Source of the DNA: Bacteroidales bacterium
Lineage (GTDB): Bacteria; Bacteroidota; Bacteroidia; Bacteroidales; UBA932
Length of the DNA: 46,553 nt
Assembly (NCBI GenBank): GCA_017616655.1
Contig: JAFZXU010000067.1
Span: 1 to 46,553, forward strand
Direction: 5' to 3'
The position numbers and the translations under genes are program-made. This document shows, in pieces, positions 36,815-45,615 of this stretch (within the stretch, counting starts at the first letter, position 1; each line of letters opens with the position of its first letter). The notes below the pieces were generated by a model. The model did no database searches, was not told where the DNA came from, and saw nothing but the letters and a program-made list of their open reading frames with translations.

Positions 36815-36822
36815 TACATTTG
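36815..36822 (+). promoter_or_regulatory. -7 promoter element of ispD
   Basis: TACATTTG matches TAnnTTTG, 32 bases before the ATG at 36855. Confidence 0.6.
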
Positions 36823-36854
36823 CACAACTGCAATATTTTTTACAAAAATATTTG

Positions 36855-37526
36855 ATGGACAGGAAAAAGTATGCCGTAATAATGGCCGGGGGCGAAGGCC
36901 TGAGGATGGGCGCGGCGGTCCCGAAACAATTTCTGGAACTGGGCGGAAAACCGATCCTGCGCCTCACCGTCGAGCGCTTCCTGGAGTACGACCCCTCGAT
37001 AGGGCTGGTAATCGTGCTGCCCGCCTCCGGAAAGGAGATGTGGAAGGAGTACTGCGCCTCCACCGGATTCCTCGAGCGCTATTCGATGGCCACCGGCGGG
37101 ATAACTCGTTTCCACTCGGTTCAGAACGCATTGAAATATGTTCCCGACGGGGCTCTGGTGGCAGTTCATGACGGCGTGAGGCCCTTCGTGACGAAGAAGT
37201 TCCTGGCGCGGATGTTCGATGCCGCCCGGCGTTGCGAGGCGGTGATTCCGGTGATTACGGCAATAGATTCGCTGCGCGAGGTGGAGCCTTCCGGGAGCTC
37301 CTTCCCGATAGACCGTTCGAAGGTCGTGGCGGTCCAGACCCCGCAGGTTTTCCGCTCCGAGATTCTCAAGTCGGCATACACACAGGCCTACTCCACCTCT
37401 TTCACCGACGATGCGTCGGTAGTGGAGGCGGCGGGCTTCAGGATAACGCTGTGTGAAGGCCTCAGGGGCAATTTCAAGATAACCACCCCCGAGGATTTCG
37501 AAATCGCATCGGCGCTCTGCCGGTGA
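36855..37526 (+). CDS. ispD: 2-C-methyl-D-erythritol 4-phosphate cytidylyltransferase
   Basis: Third step of the non-mevalonate isoprenoid pathway: CTP plus MEP gives CDP-methylerythritol. The 223-residue protein has the nucleotide-binding motif VIMAGGEGLRMGAAVPKQF near the N-terminus and HDGVRPFV in the middle. The tail ITTPEDFEIA is also typical. A TTG one codon upstream could also start the frame, but the ATG at 36855 is the better start. The gene is divergent from mreB. Its stop lies 3 bases from the stop of the convergent Lrp gene. Confidence 0.95.
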   Translation: MDRKKYAVIMAGGEGLRMGAAVPKQFLELGGKPILRLTVERFLEYDPSIGLVIVLPASGKEMWKEYCASTGFLERYSMATGGITRFHSVQNALKYVPDGALVAVHDGVRPFVTKKFLARMFDAARRCEAVIPVITAIDSLREVEPSGSSFPIDRSKVVAVQTPQVFRSEILKSAYTQAYSTSFTDDASVVEAAGFRITLCEGLRGNFKITTPEDFEIASALCR

Positions 37527-37529
37527 GGA

Positions 37530-38036
37530 TTATTTTTTCTTCTTGGTCTTTTCCGAGTAATTGTCAACCCAGATCTGGCGGTCGATCGCCTGGTTGAGCG
37601 AAAGCCAGGTTTCGGTCTTGCGGATACCGGGAATGCTGGTGAGTTTGTTGCAGATCACATCCATGAGGTGATTGTGGTCGGAGCAATAAATCTTAAGCAA
37701 CATTCCGAATTCTCCCGTGATGAAGTGGCATTCGACAACTTCTGGAATAACTCTCAAAGCCTCTATGGTATTGTCCAGGTCGCCGTTAGACAGAGATACT
37801 GCGATGTAGGCACAAACATTGAGGCCAAGGGTGGAAGGCTTTACAAGAAGGCGGGAGCCGGTAATGACCCCGCTGTTTTCCATCTTCTTGACTCTCTGAT
37901 GTATAGCTGCTCCGGAAACGCCGCATTCGCGGGCTATTTCCAGATAGGGCATCCTTGCGTTTTTGACAAGGAATTTGAGAATTTTTTTGTCGGTGTCGTC
38001 AATGTGGTAAACCGACGGCTTGGGAATGGTTTTCAT
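37530..38036 (-). CDS. Lrp/AsnC-family transcriptional regulator
   Basis: A 168-residue regulator that probably senses an amino acid. The helix-turn-helix (about residues 12-60, DDTDKKILKFLVKNARMPYL) is followed by a RAM ligand-binding domain (about 65-145). The basic end is KTKKKK. The frame can be extended to a TTG at 38045, but that lies in the promoter; the ATG at 38036 is preferred. A -7 element ends exactly 6 bases before it, predicting a leaderless mRNA. Its target genes cannot be told from the window. Confidence 0.92.
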   Translation of the reverse strand: MKTIPKPSVYHIDDTDKKILKFLVKNARMPYLEIARECGVSGAAIHQRVKKMENSGVITGSRLLVKPSTLGLNVCAYIAVSLSNGDLDNTIEALRVIPEVVECHFITGEFGMLLKIYCSDHNHLMDVICNKLTSIPGIRKTETWLSLNQAIDRQIWVDNYSEKTKKKK

Positions 38037-38042
38037 AGAGAG

Positions 38043-38050
38043 CAAAAGTA
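38043..38050 (-). promoter_or_regulatory. -7 element of the Lrp gene, leaderless spacing
   Basis: On the minus strand TACTTTTG matches TAnnTTTG and is separated from the ATG at 38036 by only CTCTCT. Confidence 0.65.
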
Positions 38051-38146
38051 GTTAAAAAATGAAACATTGTAATACTTTTTTGAAAAAAAATCAATGTTCC
38101 GTCTTTACAAATACTCTACAACCGATGATTCGGCCGAAACGGCGGC

Positions 38147-40447
38147 TCAGGCCTTCCTGCGCCCCTTGCCGATAATCTCGAGAGCCTTCTCGAGATCGAT
38201 GGAGGCGGGGTCTGTTCCGCGTGGTATCTTATAATTTGAACCCGCATGCTTGATGTAGGGGCCGTATTTACCGCTGAGAATCTGTATGTCCTGCTCCTTG
38301 AACTCGGCAATAGGGCCTCTGGACGCCGATTTCTGCTCGTCGGCGAGAATCAGCCCGACTGCTTCCGATTCGGTAATGGTGTAGGGGCTGAGACTCTTCG
38401 GAATGGAGACGAATCTGGCCTTTCCGGCCTTGGGGTCTATGTATTTCACATACGGGCCGAGTTTGCCGATGGCCACGGTCATGTCGTTGCCCTGGTACTT
38501 GCCCGGGCAGCGTGGGAGCTGCAGCAGCCTGAGAGCCTCTTCGAGGGTTATGCTCTCGATGAGCATACCGTCCGGAAGGGAGGCGAAACGCCTGTCGGCG
38601 TCGTCGTTGCCGCCCAGCTGGACGATGGCTCCGTAGCGGGCGATCCTGGCAATCACGGGCTTTCCGGTTGCAGGGTCGGTGCCGATAATGCGTTCGGTCT
38701 TGCGGGCCTTCTCCACTAGGCTCTCCTCGACGCTCTTGTGGAAGGCTGAGTAGAAGTCGGTGATGACCTTGTTCCAGACCTTCTTGCCGCCTGCTATCCT
38801 GTCAAAATCCTCCTCCACCCGGGCTGTGAAACCGTAGTCCACGATGTCGGGGAAAGACTCTGTCAGATAGTCGGTTACGGCGATGCCGATATTCTCCGGA
38901 AAGAGCTTTTTCTTCTCGCCTCCGGTCTTCTCCTTCCTGATTGCCGGGGTGATGACGCCGCCCCGCAGTTTGAGGAGGCGGATCTCGCGCTCTTCGGCGG
39001 GTTTGTCACCCTTCATCACGTATCCCCTGTCCATGATTGTCTTGATGGTGGGGGCGTAGGTAGAAGGGCGGCCTATGCCCAGCTCCTCGAGTTTCTTGAC
39101 CAGGGTAGGCTCGCTGTATCGGGGAGGACACTGGGTGAAGGATTCGGTCGCGGTCATCTCCGATGCGGAGAGGGCGGTTCCCCTTGAAAGATGAGGGATT
39201 ACGGGTGTCTCGGCGGCCGTCTCCTCGTCGTCGGTGCTTTCGAAGTAAAGCTTCAGGAAACCGTCGAAAAGGATCTTGTCGCTCTGGGCGGTGAACTTTT
39301 CCGGGAATCTGTCGGAGGAGATGGAGACGGTGGTGCGCTCTATGCGGGCGTCAGCCATCTGCGATGCTACCGTTCTCTTCCAGATGAGTTCATACAGCCT
39401 CTTTTCGGTCGCAGTGCCGTTTATTTCGGGATTATTAATATATGTAGGGCGGATTGCTTCGTGCGCCTCCTGGGCCCCTTTAGCCTTGGTCTTGTAATTC
39501 CTGGGACGGGAATACTCCTCTCCGAAGTTGTTGCAGATCACATCTTTGGAGGCGGCGATTGCCAGGGCGGAGAGGTTGGTGGAGTCGGTTCTCATATAGG
39601 TGATGAGTCCGGCTTCGTAGAGCCTTTGTGCGGTGGACATCGTCTGGCTTACGGAGAATCCCAGTTTGCGACCCGCCTCCTGCTGCAGCAGCGAGGTGGT
39701 AAAGGGGGCTGCGGGGCTGCGGAATGTCTCTTTTTTCTCCACTGAGGAGATGGTGAAAGAGGCTCCGTTGCACTTCTCGAGGAATGCCCTCGCTTCCGCC
39801 TCGGTGGCGAATTTATGGTCGAGGGTAGCCTTGACGAGAGCTCCTTCGGGGGTGATGAAGTCGGCGTCGATGCGATAGAATCCCTGCGCCTTGAAGGCGT
39901 TGATCTCCCTCTCGCGGTCCACTATGAGTCTTACGGCCACAGATTGGACGCGGCCTGCGGAAAGGCCTCCCTTGATCTTCTTCCAGAGGACGGGGGAGAG
40001 TTCGTATCCCACGAGTCGGTCGAGCACGCGGCGTGCCTGCTGCGCCTTGACGAGGTTCATATCTATGTCGCGGGGGTTCTTCACCGCATTGAGGATGGCG
40101 TTCTTCGTGATTTCGTGGAAAACGATCCTGCGGGTGGAGGCGGGGTCGAGTTTCAGGGTGTCGGCAAGATGCCATGCGATTGCCTCTCCCTCGCGGTCTT
40201 CATCGGATGCAAGCCACACGGTGTCGGCCTTGGCTGCCGCCGCCGAAAGCTCCCTGATAACCTTCTCCTTATCTGCGGGCACGATGTATCTGGGCTCGAA
40301 AGAGCCTTTTACATCGATGCTCAGCTTGTCGGCGGGCAGGTCCCGGACGTGTCCGAAACTTGCCTTCACCGTATAATCATCTCCCAGAAATTTGTTTATC
40401 GTCTTGGCCTTCGCAGGCGACTCGACTATGACAAGATTCGCTCCCAT
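38147..40447 (-). CDS. topA: DNA topoisomerase I (type IA)
   Basis: Relaxes negative supercoils through a single-strand break. The 766-residue protein starts with a Toprim domain (VIVESPAKAKTI, SDEDREGEAIAWH). The active-site tyrosine is in GLITYMRTDSTNLS. Instead of cysteine zinc fingers, the C-terminal region has repeats of the Toprim-C type (GKLGPYVKYIDP and LSGKYGPYIKHAG), as is usual in this phylum. The frame can be extended upstream, but the ATG at 40447 gives the standard N-terminus. No clear -7 element is seen; TTACTTTG at 40483-40490 on the minus strand misses the spacing by one base. Confidence 0.96.
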   Translation of the reverse strand: MGANLVIVESPAKAKTINKFLGDDYTVKASFGHVRDLPADKLSIDVKGSFEPRYIVPADKEKVIRELSAAAAKADTVWLASDEDREGEAIAWHLADTLKLDPASTRRIVFHEITKNAILNAVKNPRDIDMNLVKAQQARRVLDRLVGYELSPVLWKKIKGGLSAGRVQSVAVRLIVDREREINAFKAQGFYRIDADFITPEGALVKATLDHKFATEAEARAFLEKCNGASFTISSVEKKETFRSPAAPFTTSLLQQEAGRKLGFSVSQTMSTAQRLYEAGLITYMRTDSTNLSALAIAASKDVICNNFGEEYSRPRNYKTKAKGAQEAHEAIRPTYINNPEINGTATEKRLYELIWKRTVASQMADARIERTTVSISSDRFPEKFTAQSDKILFDGFLKLYFESTDDEETAAETPVIPHLSRGTALSASEMTATESFTQCPPRYSEPTLVKKLEELGIGRPSTYAPTIKTIMDRGYVMKGDKPAEEREIRLLKLRGGVITPAIRKEKTGGEKKKLFPENIGIAVTDYLTESFPDIVDYGFTARVEEDFDRIAGGKKVWNKVITDFYSAFHKSVEESLVEKARKTERIIGTDPATGKPVIARIARYGAIVQLGGNDDADRRFASLPDGMLIESITLEEALRLLQLPRCPGKYQGNDMTVAIGKLGPYVKYIDPKAGKARFVSIPKSLSPYTITESEAVGLILADEQKSASRGPIAEFKEQDIQILSGKYGPYIKHAGSNYKIPRGTDPASIDLEKALEIIGKGRRKA

Positions 40448-40529
40448 ATTCCAACTTCGCTTTGTTTCTTTTTGTTCAAGAGACTGCAAAGTAAGGGATA
40501 AAGTGGGCATATTTCAAAATAATTATTCC

Positions 40530-40537
40530 TATTTTTG
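40530..40537 (+). promoter_or_regulatory. -7 promoter element of the PBP1A-prmC operon
   Basis: TATTTTTG matches TAnnTTTG, 46 bases before the ATG at 40584. It sits in the divergent gap with topA. Confidence 0.6.
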
Positions 40538-40583
40538 CACAATGCGAAAGCTTTAACGTAGTTAAAAAACCGCCGGACAAAAT

Positions 40584-42932
40584 ATGGATACAGAGAAACA
40601 GAAAAAGCTGAAGAAATGGTTCTGGGGCATCATCCTGGTGCCGATAGGACTCTTTGCCCTGATGCTCCTGCTGGTAGCCCTCTTCGCGGAGATACCTTCG
40701 TTCGAGGAGCTTGAGGATCCCGACAGCAACCTTGCCACCCTCCTCATTTCGGAAGACGGCAAGACCTTCAGTACATACCATCTGGAAAACCGTTCGTACG
40801 TCAAGTTCGAAGACCTGCCGCAGTCGCTGATCGATGCCGCGGTCACCACCGAGGACTCCCGTTTCTATAAACATTCGGGCATAGATTTCCGCGGCCTCGC
40901 ACGCGTCGGAGTCAAGACCATCCTGCTGGGCAATTCCAGCCAGGGCGGCGGTTCGACCATAACCCAGCAGCTGGCCAAGTCGCTCTACCCGAGGGACGAG
41001 ATGAACAGCAAGATTCCCGGCGTCAAATACATCAAACTGGTGATTACCAAGCTGAAGGAGTGGATTACCGCAGTCAAGCTGGAGCGCAACTACACCAAGA
41101 ACGAGATAGTGACGATGTATCTCAACACCATCTTCTTCGGCAGCAACGCATACGGCATACGCGCCGCGGCCAACACCTTCTTCTCGAAGGATCCGGGCGA
41201 GCTGACGGTGGAGGAGGGGGCCTGCCTGGTGGGAATGGTCAACAAGCCCACCCGCTACAACCCCGCCATCAATCCCGAACGGTCGCTCGAGAGGCGCAAC
41301 CACGTTCTTGGCAGGATGGTGAAGAACGGCTACCTTTCCCAGCACGACTGCGATTCCATCTCGCAGATTCCAATCGAGCTGGTATATCAGCAGCAGGACC
41401 ACAACTCCGGCATCGGCGCCTACTTCCGCGATATGCTCCGCAAGACAATGAACGCAAAGGAGCCGAAGCGCTCCTCCTACAAGCAGGTTGAGGATTATCG
41501 CGTGGATTCTCTCCTCTGGAAGAACGACCCTCTCTACGGCTGGCTCAACAAGAACCTCAAGCCCGACGGCACCCAGTACAACCTCGACAAGGACGGTCTG
41601 CGCATCTATACCACCATCGACTCCAGGATGCAGAAATATGCGGAGGAGGCCGTTGCGGAGCACCTCGGCGGAGAACTGCAGAAGGCCTTCTACAACGATT
41701 TGAAATACAAGCGCCACGCTCCCTTCTCCAACGACATTCCCGAAGAGACCATCGAAACGGTGATGAAGCAGGCCGTCCGCTGGAGCGACCGCTACGTAGG
41801 AATGAAGGCCGAGGGAATTCCCGAGAACGAGATCCTCGCCTCCTTCGAGAAGCCGGTCAACATGCGCGTCTTCGCCTGGAACAAGAACCACTACGTGGAC
41901 ACCCTGATGACCCCGTACGACTCCATTAAATATTATAAGTCGATTCTCCGCAGCGCCCTGATAGCAATGGAGCCCCACACCGGCAAGGTGAAGGCCTATG
42001 TCGGAGGCCCGGACTACCGTTTCTTCAAATACGACAACGGCCGCCAGGGTAAGCGCCAGGTGGGTTCCACCATCAAGCCCTTCCTCTATACCCTGGCTAT
42101 GCAGGAGGGATACAACCCCTGCTCCCAGGTGGTCAACGTCCCCTATTCCTTTACCATAGGGGAGACGGTCTGGACCCCGCACAGCACCGACAAGGCGACC
42201 TATATCGGCCGCACCGTCACCCTCAAGTGGGGCCTCACCCACAGTTCCAACAACATATCGGCATACCTGATGAAGCAGTTCGGCCCCGAGTCGATGGTCA
42301 ATATGTGCCGCAAGCTGGGCATCGGCAGCTATCTCGACCCCGTCTATTCGCTCTGCGTGGGCTCCTGCGACCTCTCCGTTTATGAGATGGTCGCAGCCTA
42401 CAACACCTATCCCAGCCGCGGCGTCTATACCTACCCGATGCTGGTCAACCGCATCGAAGACAAGGACGGCAACGTGCTGGCCAACTTCTCCTCCCGCAAG
42501 AGGGAGGCTATCGGAGACCCCACCGCCTACCTTATGGTCAACCTGATGCTGGGCGTGGTCAACGAGGGTACTGCGAGCCGCCTGAAGTGGAAATACGGCA
42601 TCTCCAACGTGGCGGGCAAGACGGGTACCACCAACGACCAGTCCGACGGCTGGTTCATAGGCTATAGTCCCAAGCTCACGGCCGGCGTATGGGTGGGCGC
42701 GGAGGACCGCCAGGTCCACTTCGAGAGCCTCGCCCTCGGCGGCGGCTCCAATATGGCGCTGCCCATCTTCGGACTCTTCTTCAAGAAGATTTACAACGAT
42801 CCCTCCATAAACATCAACTCCGACGACACCTTCGTCCCGCCTCTCGGCTGGAAGGCAAGTTTCGCCTGCACCGGCTCCTCTTCCGACGACCTGGGCATCT
42901 CCGGAGTCGATGACAACGGCTATTTCGACTGA
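40584..42932 (+). CDS. Bifunctional penicillin-binding protein 1A (glycosyltransferase/transpeptidase)
   Basis: Polymerises and cross-links peptidoglycan. The 782-residue class A PBP has a short cytoplasmic tail, a membrane helix (about residues 12-36), and a GT51 domain (EDSRFYKHSGID, GGGSTITQQLAKSLYP). The transpeptidase domain has the active-site serine S495 in GSTIKPF, SSN in THSSNNISAYL, and KTGTT near residue 678. It is divergent from topA and overlaps prmC by one base (TGATG). Together with MreBCD, PBP2 and RodA, the window holds most of the core wall-elongation machinery. Confidence 0.96.
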   Translation: MDTEKQKKLKKWFWGIILVPIGLFALMLLLVALFAEIPSFEELEDPDSNLATLLISEDGKTFSTYHLENRSYVKFEDLPQSLIDAAVTTEDSRFYKHSGIDFRGLARVGVKTILLGNSSQGGGSTITQQLAKSLYPRDEMNSKIPGVKYIKLVITKLKEWITAVKLERNYTKNEIVTMYLNTIFFGSNAYGIRAAANTFFSKDPGELTVEEGACLVGMVNKPTRYNPAINPERSLERRNHVLGRMVKNGYLSQHDCDSISQIPIELVYQQQDHNSGIGAYFRDMLRKTMNAKEPKRSSYKQVEDYRVDSLLWKNDPLYGWLNKNLKPDGTQYNLDKDGLRIYTTIDSRMQKYAEEAVAEHLGGELQKAFYNDLKYKRHAPFSNDIPEETIETVMKQAVRWSDRYVGMKAEGIPENEILASFEKPVNMRVFAWNKNHYVDTLMTPYDSIKYYKSILRSALIAMEPHTGKVKAYVGGPDYRFFKYDNGRQGKRQVGSTIKPFLYTLAMQEGYNPCSQVVNVPYSFTIGETVWTPHSTDKATYIGRTVTLKWGLTHSSNNISAYLMKQFGPESMVNMCRKLGIGSYLDPVYSLCVGSCDLSVYEMVAAYNTYPSRGVYTYPMLVNRIEDKDGNVLANFSSRKREAIGDPTAYLMVNLMLGVVNEGTASRLKWKYGISNVAGKTGTTNDQSDGWFIGYSPKLTAGVWVGAEDRQVHFESLALGGGSNMALPIFGLFFKKIYNDPSININSDDTFVPPLGWKASFACTGSSSDDLGISGVDDNGYFD

Positions 42933-43780
42933 TGACTTACAGGGAATTCATCTTGTCGGCGGTCTCGCGCCTGGCTCCGCTCTACCACGTGGAGGAGGCC
43001 CGCGCAGCCGCTTCGGCACTGCTGTGCCACTTTCTCGACATCAAACCCTACAAATGCCTCTCGGAGCCCGATACCCTTATCGGCGCGCGGGAGGAGGAAA
43101 TTGAGGAGGCCCTCGTCCGGATGGAGCAGGGGTGCCCCCTGCAGTATGTCACCGGCTATGCCGAATTCTGCGGGATGCGCATCCGCGTCGCTCCCGGCGT
43201 GCTCATTCCACGTCCCGAGACGGAGGAACTGGCCGCTATGGTGATGAACGACTGCGAAAATATGGAACTCGAAGAGGAGCAGCAGTTCAACATCCTGGAT
43301 ATGTGCACCGGAAGCGGCTGTATAGCCTACGCCATGGCAAGGGAATTTCCCGCCGCCCAGGTCTTCGGTTGCGACCTCTCCGACGATGCCCTCGCAGTGG
43401 CCTGCCGCCAGCGGGTGAAGCTCTCAGGAGCCCGCCCCGTCTTCTTCAGGGCGGATATCCTCCAGGCCCCGCCCGCAGGCCTTCCGAAGTTCGACATCAT
43501 AGTCTCGAATCCCCCCTATGTGAGGGAGTCCGAGAAGGCTCAGATGCGTCGCAACGTGCTCGACTACGAGCCTGCGGAAGCCCTCTTCGTCCCCGACGAC
43601 GACCCGCTCCGCTACTACCGCGCAATCCGTTCCTGGTGTGATGCGATGCTCGCTCCCGGCGGCCGTATCTATCTGGAAGTCAACGAGTCGCTGGCAAACG
43701 AAACCGCCGCGCTCTTCGAGGGCGCAGCGGTTCGTCAGGATCTTTCGGGCAAGGACCGTTTCGTGGTCGTCGTCCGCTAA
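42932..43780 (+). CDS. prmC: Peptide chain release factor N5-glutamine methyltransferase
   Basis: Methylates the glutamine of the GGQ motif in release factors RF1 and RF2. The 282-residue protein has a helical N-terminal domain, the motif GVLIPRPETEEL, and a SAM loop DMCTGSGCIA. The catalytic NPPYV is in VSNPPYVRESEK. Its length is normal. The start codon overlaps the PBP1A stop. Its stop codon overlaps the stop of the convergent symporter gene by 4 bases, with no terminator between. Confidence 0.95.
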   Translation: MTYREFILSAVSRLAPLYHVEEARAAASALLCHFLDIKPYKCLSEPDTLIGAREEEIEEALVRMEQGCPLQYVTGYAEFCGMRIRVAPGVLIPRPETEELAAMVMNDCENMELEEEQQFNILDMCTGSGCIAYAMAREFPAAQVFGCDLSDDALAVACRQRVKLSGARPVFFRADILQAPPAGLPKFDIIVSNPPYVRESEKAQMRRNVLDYEPAEALFVPDDDPLRYYRAIRSWCDAMLAPGGRIYLEVNESLANETAALFEGAAVRQDLSGKDRFVVVVR

Positions 43781-45075
43781 TCGTTTACCGTAAGGGTTTC
43801 GCCCTCGCTGTGGGCGATGATGACGGCTCCGCAGGCGTCGCCGTAGGAGTTTATCATCGTACGCGGCATATCGCAGAACTGCTCCACCGCAAGCACTATT
43901 CCCACACCTTCGAGAGGCAGTCCTACCGCTCCGAGGACAATGGCGAGCATCACCATTCCCGCCATAGGGATTCCGGCGGTGCCGATAGCCGCCAGCAGGG
44001 CGGTCAGGACGATTACTATCTGCTGCACTATGGTCAGGTCGATGCCGTATGCCTGGGCTATGAAAATGGCCGCCACGCACTCGTAGAGGGCCGTTCCGTT
44101 CATATTGATGGTGCTGCCCAGAGGGAGCACGAAGCTGGCGATCTTGGGCGAGACGCCGCACTTTTCCTGCGAGTCGCGGATGTTGATGGGAAGGGCGGCT
44201 CCCGAGGAGCAGGTCGAGAAGGCGGTAAGTATGGCGCTCGACATCTTAGAGATGTGTTTCCAGGGGTTCTGCTTGCCGAGGAAACGCACCAGCGCGGGAA
44301 GCACGACCCCGCCCTGCAGCAGTAGTCCGCCCCAGACGCACAGCACGAAGACGCCGAGGCTCTTGAGCATCGAGAGCAGCGCGGCGGGGTTGTCAGCCTG
44401 CTTGCCCACGATGTTGGCCACGATGGCGAAGACGCCGTAGGGGGCCAGTTTTATGATGGCGAAGGTTATCTTCATTATCACCTCGTAGACCGACGTCAGT
44501 ACGTCGGAAAGGGTGTCGCTGTAGCGCTTTTCGACCTTCGTCATGAAGAGGCCGAAGATGATGGCGAAGAAGATGATGGGCAGAAGGTCGCCCTTGGCGC
44601 CCGATTCGAAGACGTTGGCGGGCACGATGTGGACGATCTGGTCGATGAATGAGACCTTTTCCGCATTGTCGGCCACGGCTCCCACCGTAGAGACCTGCTC
44701 GGAGAGGTTGAGTTCCGCCCCCACGCCGGGTTTCACGATATTCACCAGCGTAAGGCCGATGGTGGCCGCAATCAGGGTGGTGACCACGTAATAGGCAATC
44801 GTCTTGCCGGCGATGCGTCCCAGCGCCGCCGTGGTGCCCATTCCGGCCACGCCCATCGCGATGGAGGTGAAGACCAGCGGAATGACGATCATCCTCAGGG
44901 CGCGGAGGAACATGTCGCCCGCCCACTTTATGTAGGGAGACCAGTTCTCGTAAGGAGTTATCTTGCACAGCAGGATGCCGGCCACGACACCCAAACCTAT
45001 GCCGATCAGAATCTTCCAGTGGAGCGCAATACCCTTGCGCCCGGCCTTTCCAGTGGTTTCGTTCATTGCTGCCAT
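43777..45075 (-). CDS. Dicarboxylate/glutamate:cation symporter (DAACS family)
   Basis: Imports glutamate, aspartate or C4-dicarboxylates with Na+ or H+. The 432-residue membrane protein has the family hallmarks: the serine-rich hairpin CSSGAALPINI, the GSTINMNGTALYE motif, the second hairpin AAIGTAGIPMAG, and NSYGDACGA near the end. The exact substrate and ion cannot be told from sequence. The frame can extend to 45162, but the ATG at 45075 follows a -7 element by 14 bases; an ATG at 45066 is also possible. Confidence 0.92.
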   Translation of the reverse strand: MAAMNETTGKAGRKGIALHWKILIGIGLGVVAGILLCKITPYENWSPYIKWAGDMFLRALRMIVIPLVFTSIAMGVAGMGTTAALGRIAGKTIAYYVVTTLIAATIGLTLVNIVKPGVGAELNLSEQVSTVGAVADNAEKVSFIDQIVHIVPANVFESGAKGDLLPIIFFAIIFGLFMTKVEKRYSDTLSDVLTSVYEVIMKITFAIIKLAPYGVFAIVANIVGKQADNPAALLSMLKSLGVFVLCVWGGLLLQGGVVLPALVRFLGKQNPWKHISKMSSAILTAFSTCSSGAALPINIRDSQEKCGVSPKIASFVLPLGSTINMNGTALYECVAAIFIAQAYGIDLTIVQQIVIVLTALLAAIGTAGIPMAGMVMLAIVLGAVGLPLEGVGIVLAVEQFCDMPRTMINSYGDACGAVIIAHSEGETLTVND

Positions 45076-45089
45076 ATTATAAAGGTGTA

Positions 45090-45097
45090 CAAAATTA
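45090..45097 (-). promoter_or_regulatory. -7 promoter element of the symporter gene
   Basis: On the minus strand TAATTTTG matches TAnnTTTG, 14 bases before the ATG at 45075, implying a leader of only about 8 bases. Confidence 0.6.
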
Positions 45098-45104
45098 GAA
45101 AAAC

Positions 45105-45136
45105 TTTGGTTATCATCGAAAATTGGATTATTTTTG
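45105..45136 (+). promoter_or_regulatory. Near-consensus promoter of the hnd-like operon, with a strong Shine-Dalgarno
   Basis: TTTG (45105-45108), a 20-base spacer and TATTTTTG (45129-45136) match the -33/-7 consensus. Unusually for this group, a strong GGAGG lies at 45189-45193, 6 bases before the ATG at 45200. Together they indicate high expression. Confidence 0.75.
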
Positions 45137-45199
45137 GCGGATAAATATGAACTATATTGCAACTTATAATCATTTATTTCAAATCATTGGAGGAAACCT

Positions 45200-45589
45200 A
45201 TGGATAAAATCAAGAATCTCGCGGATCTCCGCAAGATGAAAGAAGGTATGCTAGGCAAGATGTCAATGCGTGAAAACAGCAACTCTTCCGAAGCTATCAT
45301 TCAAATCAAGGTCGGTATGGCCACCAGCGGTATCGCCTCGGGTGCGAAGGAAACCATGAACTATCTCATCAGCGAGATCGACAAGCGTCAGATCAAGGCT
45401 CTCGTGATGCAGGTCGGCGATATGGGTTACTGCCACTCCGAGCCCACTGTCGAAGTCACCATCCCCGGAAAGGATCCCGTCGTCTTCGGCAATGTCAACA
45501 TCGCCCGCGCACAGGAGCTTATCGAGAAGTATATTCTCAATGGCGAGCTCATCGAAGGCATCCTGCCGGCTAACTACAGATCAATCTAA
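45200..45589 (+). CDS. HndB-like thioredoxin-fold subunit, with most cluster cysteines lost
   Basis: A 129-residue protein matching the (2Fe-2S) ferredoxin-like HndB subunit of NADH- or NADP-linked hydrogenase complexes (VGMATSGIASGAKE, GYCHSEPTVEV). HndB-type proteins usually have cysteines where this one has S43 and D74. C78 is the only cysteine in the whole chain, so it cannot hold a [2Fe-2S] cluster alone. A structural role in the complex is more likely. It precedes the HndC/NuoF-like gene by 26 bases. No NuoE/HndA-like gene lies just upstream, where the divergent symporter gene sits. Confidence 0.82.
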   Translation: MDKIKNLADLRKMKEGMLGKMSMRENSNSSEAIIQIKVGMATSGIASGAKETMNYLISEIDKRQIKALVMQVGDMGYCHSEPTVEVTIPGKDPVVFGNVNIARAQELIEKYILNGELIEGILPANYRSI

Positions 45590-45615
45590 AACCTAACCAC
45601 CCCAAAAGAGCGATT

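Noticed and set aside
35636-37171. 511-codon plus-strand frame across mreB and into ispD
   Set aside because: Antisense to mreB and out of frame with ispD; both of those are unambiguous.
40476-42719. 747-codon minus-strand frame opposite PBP1A
   Set aside because: Long antisense frames are expected from the GC-rich third positions here; it has no motifs, while the plus strand encodes a complete PBP1A.
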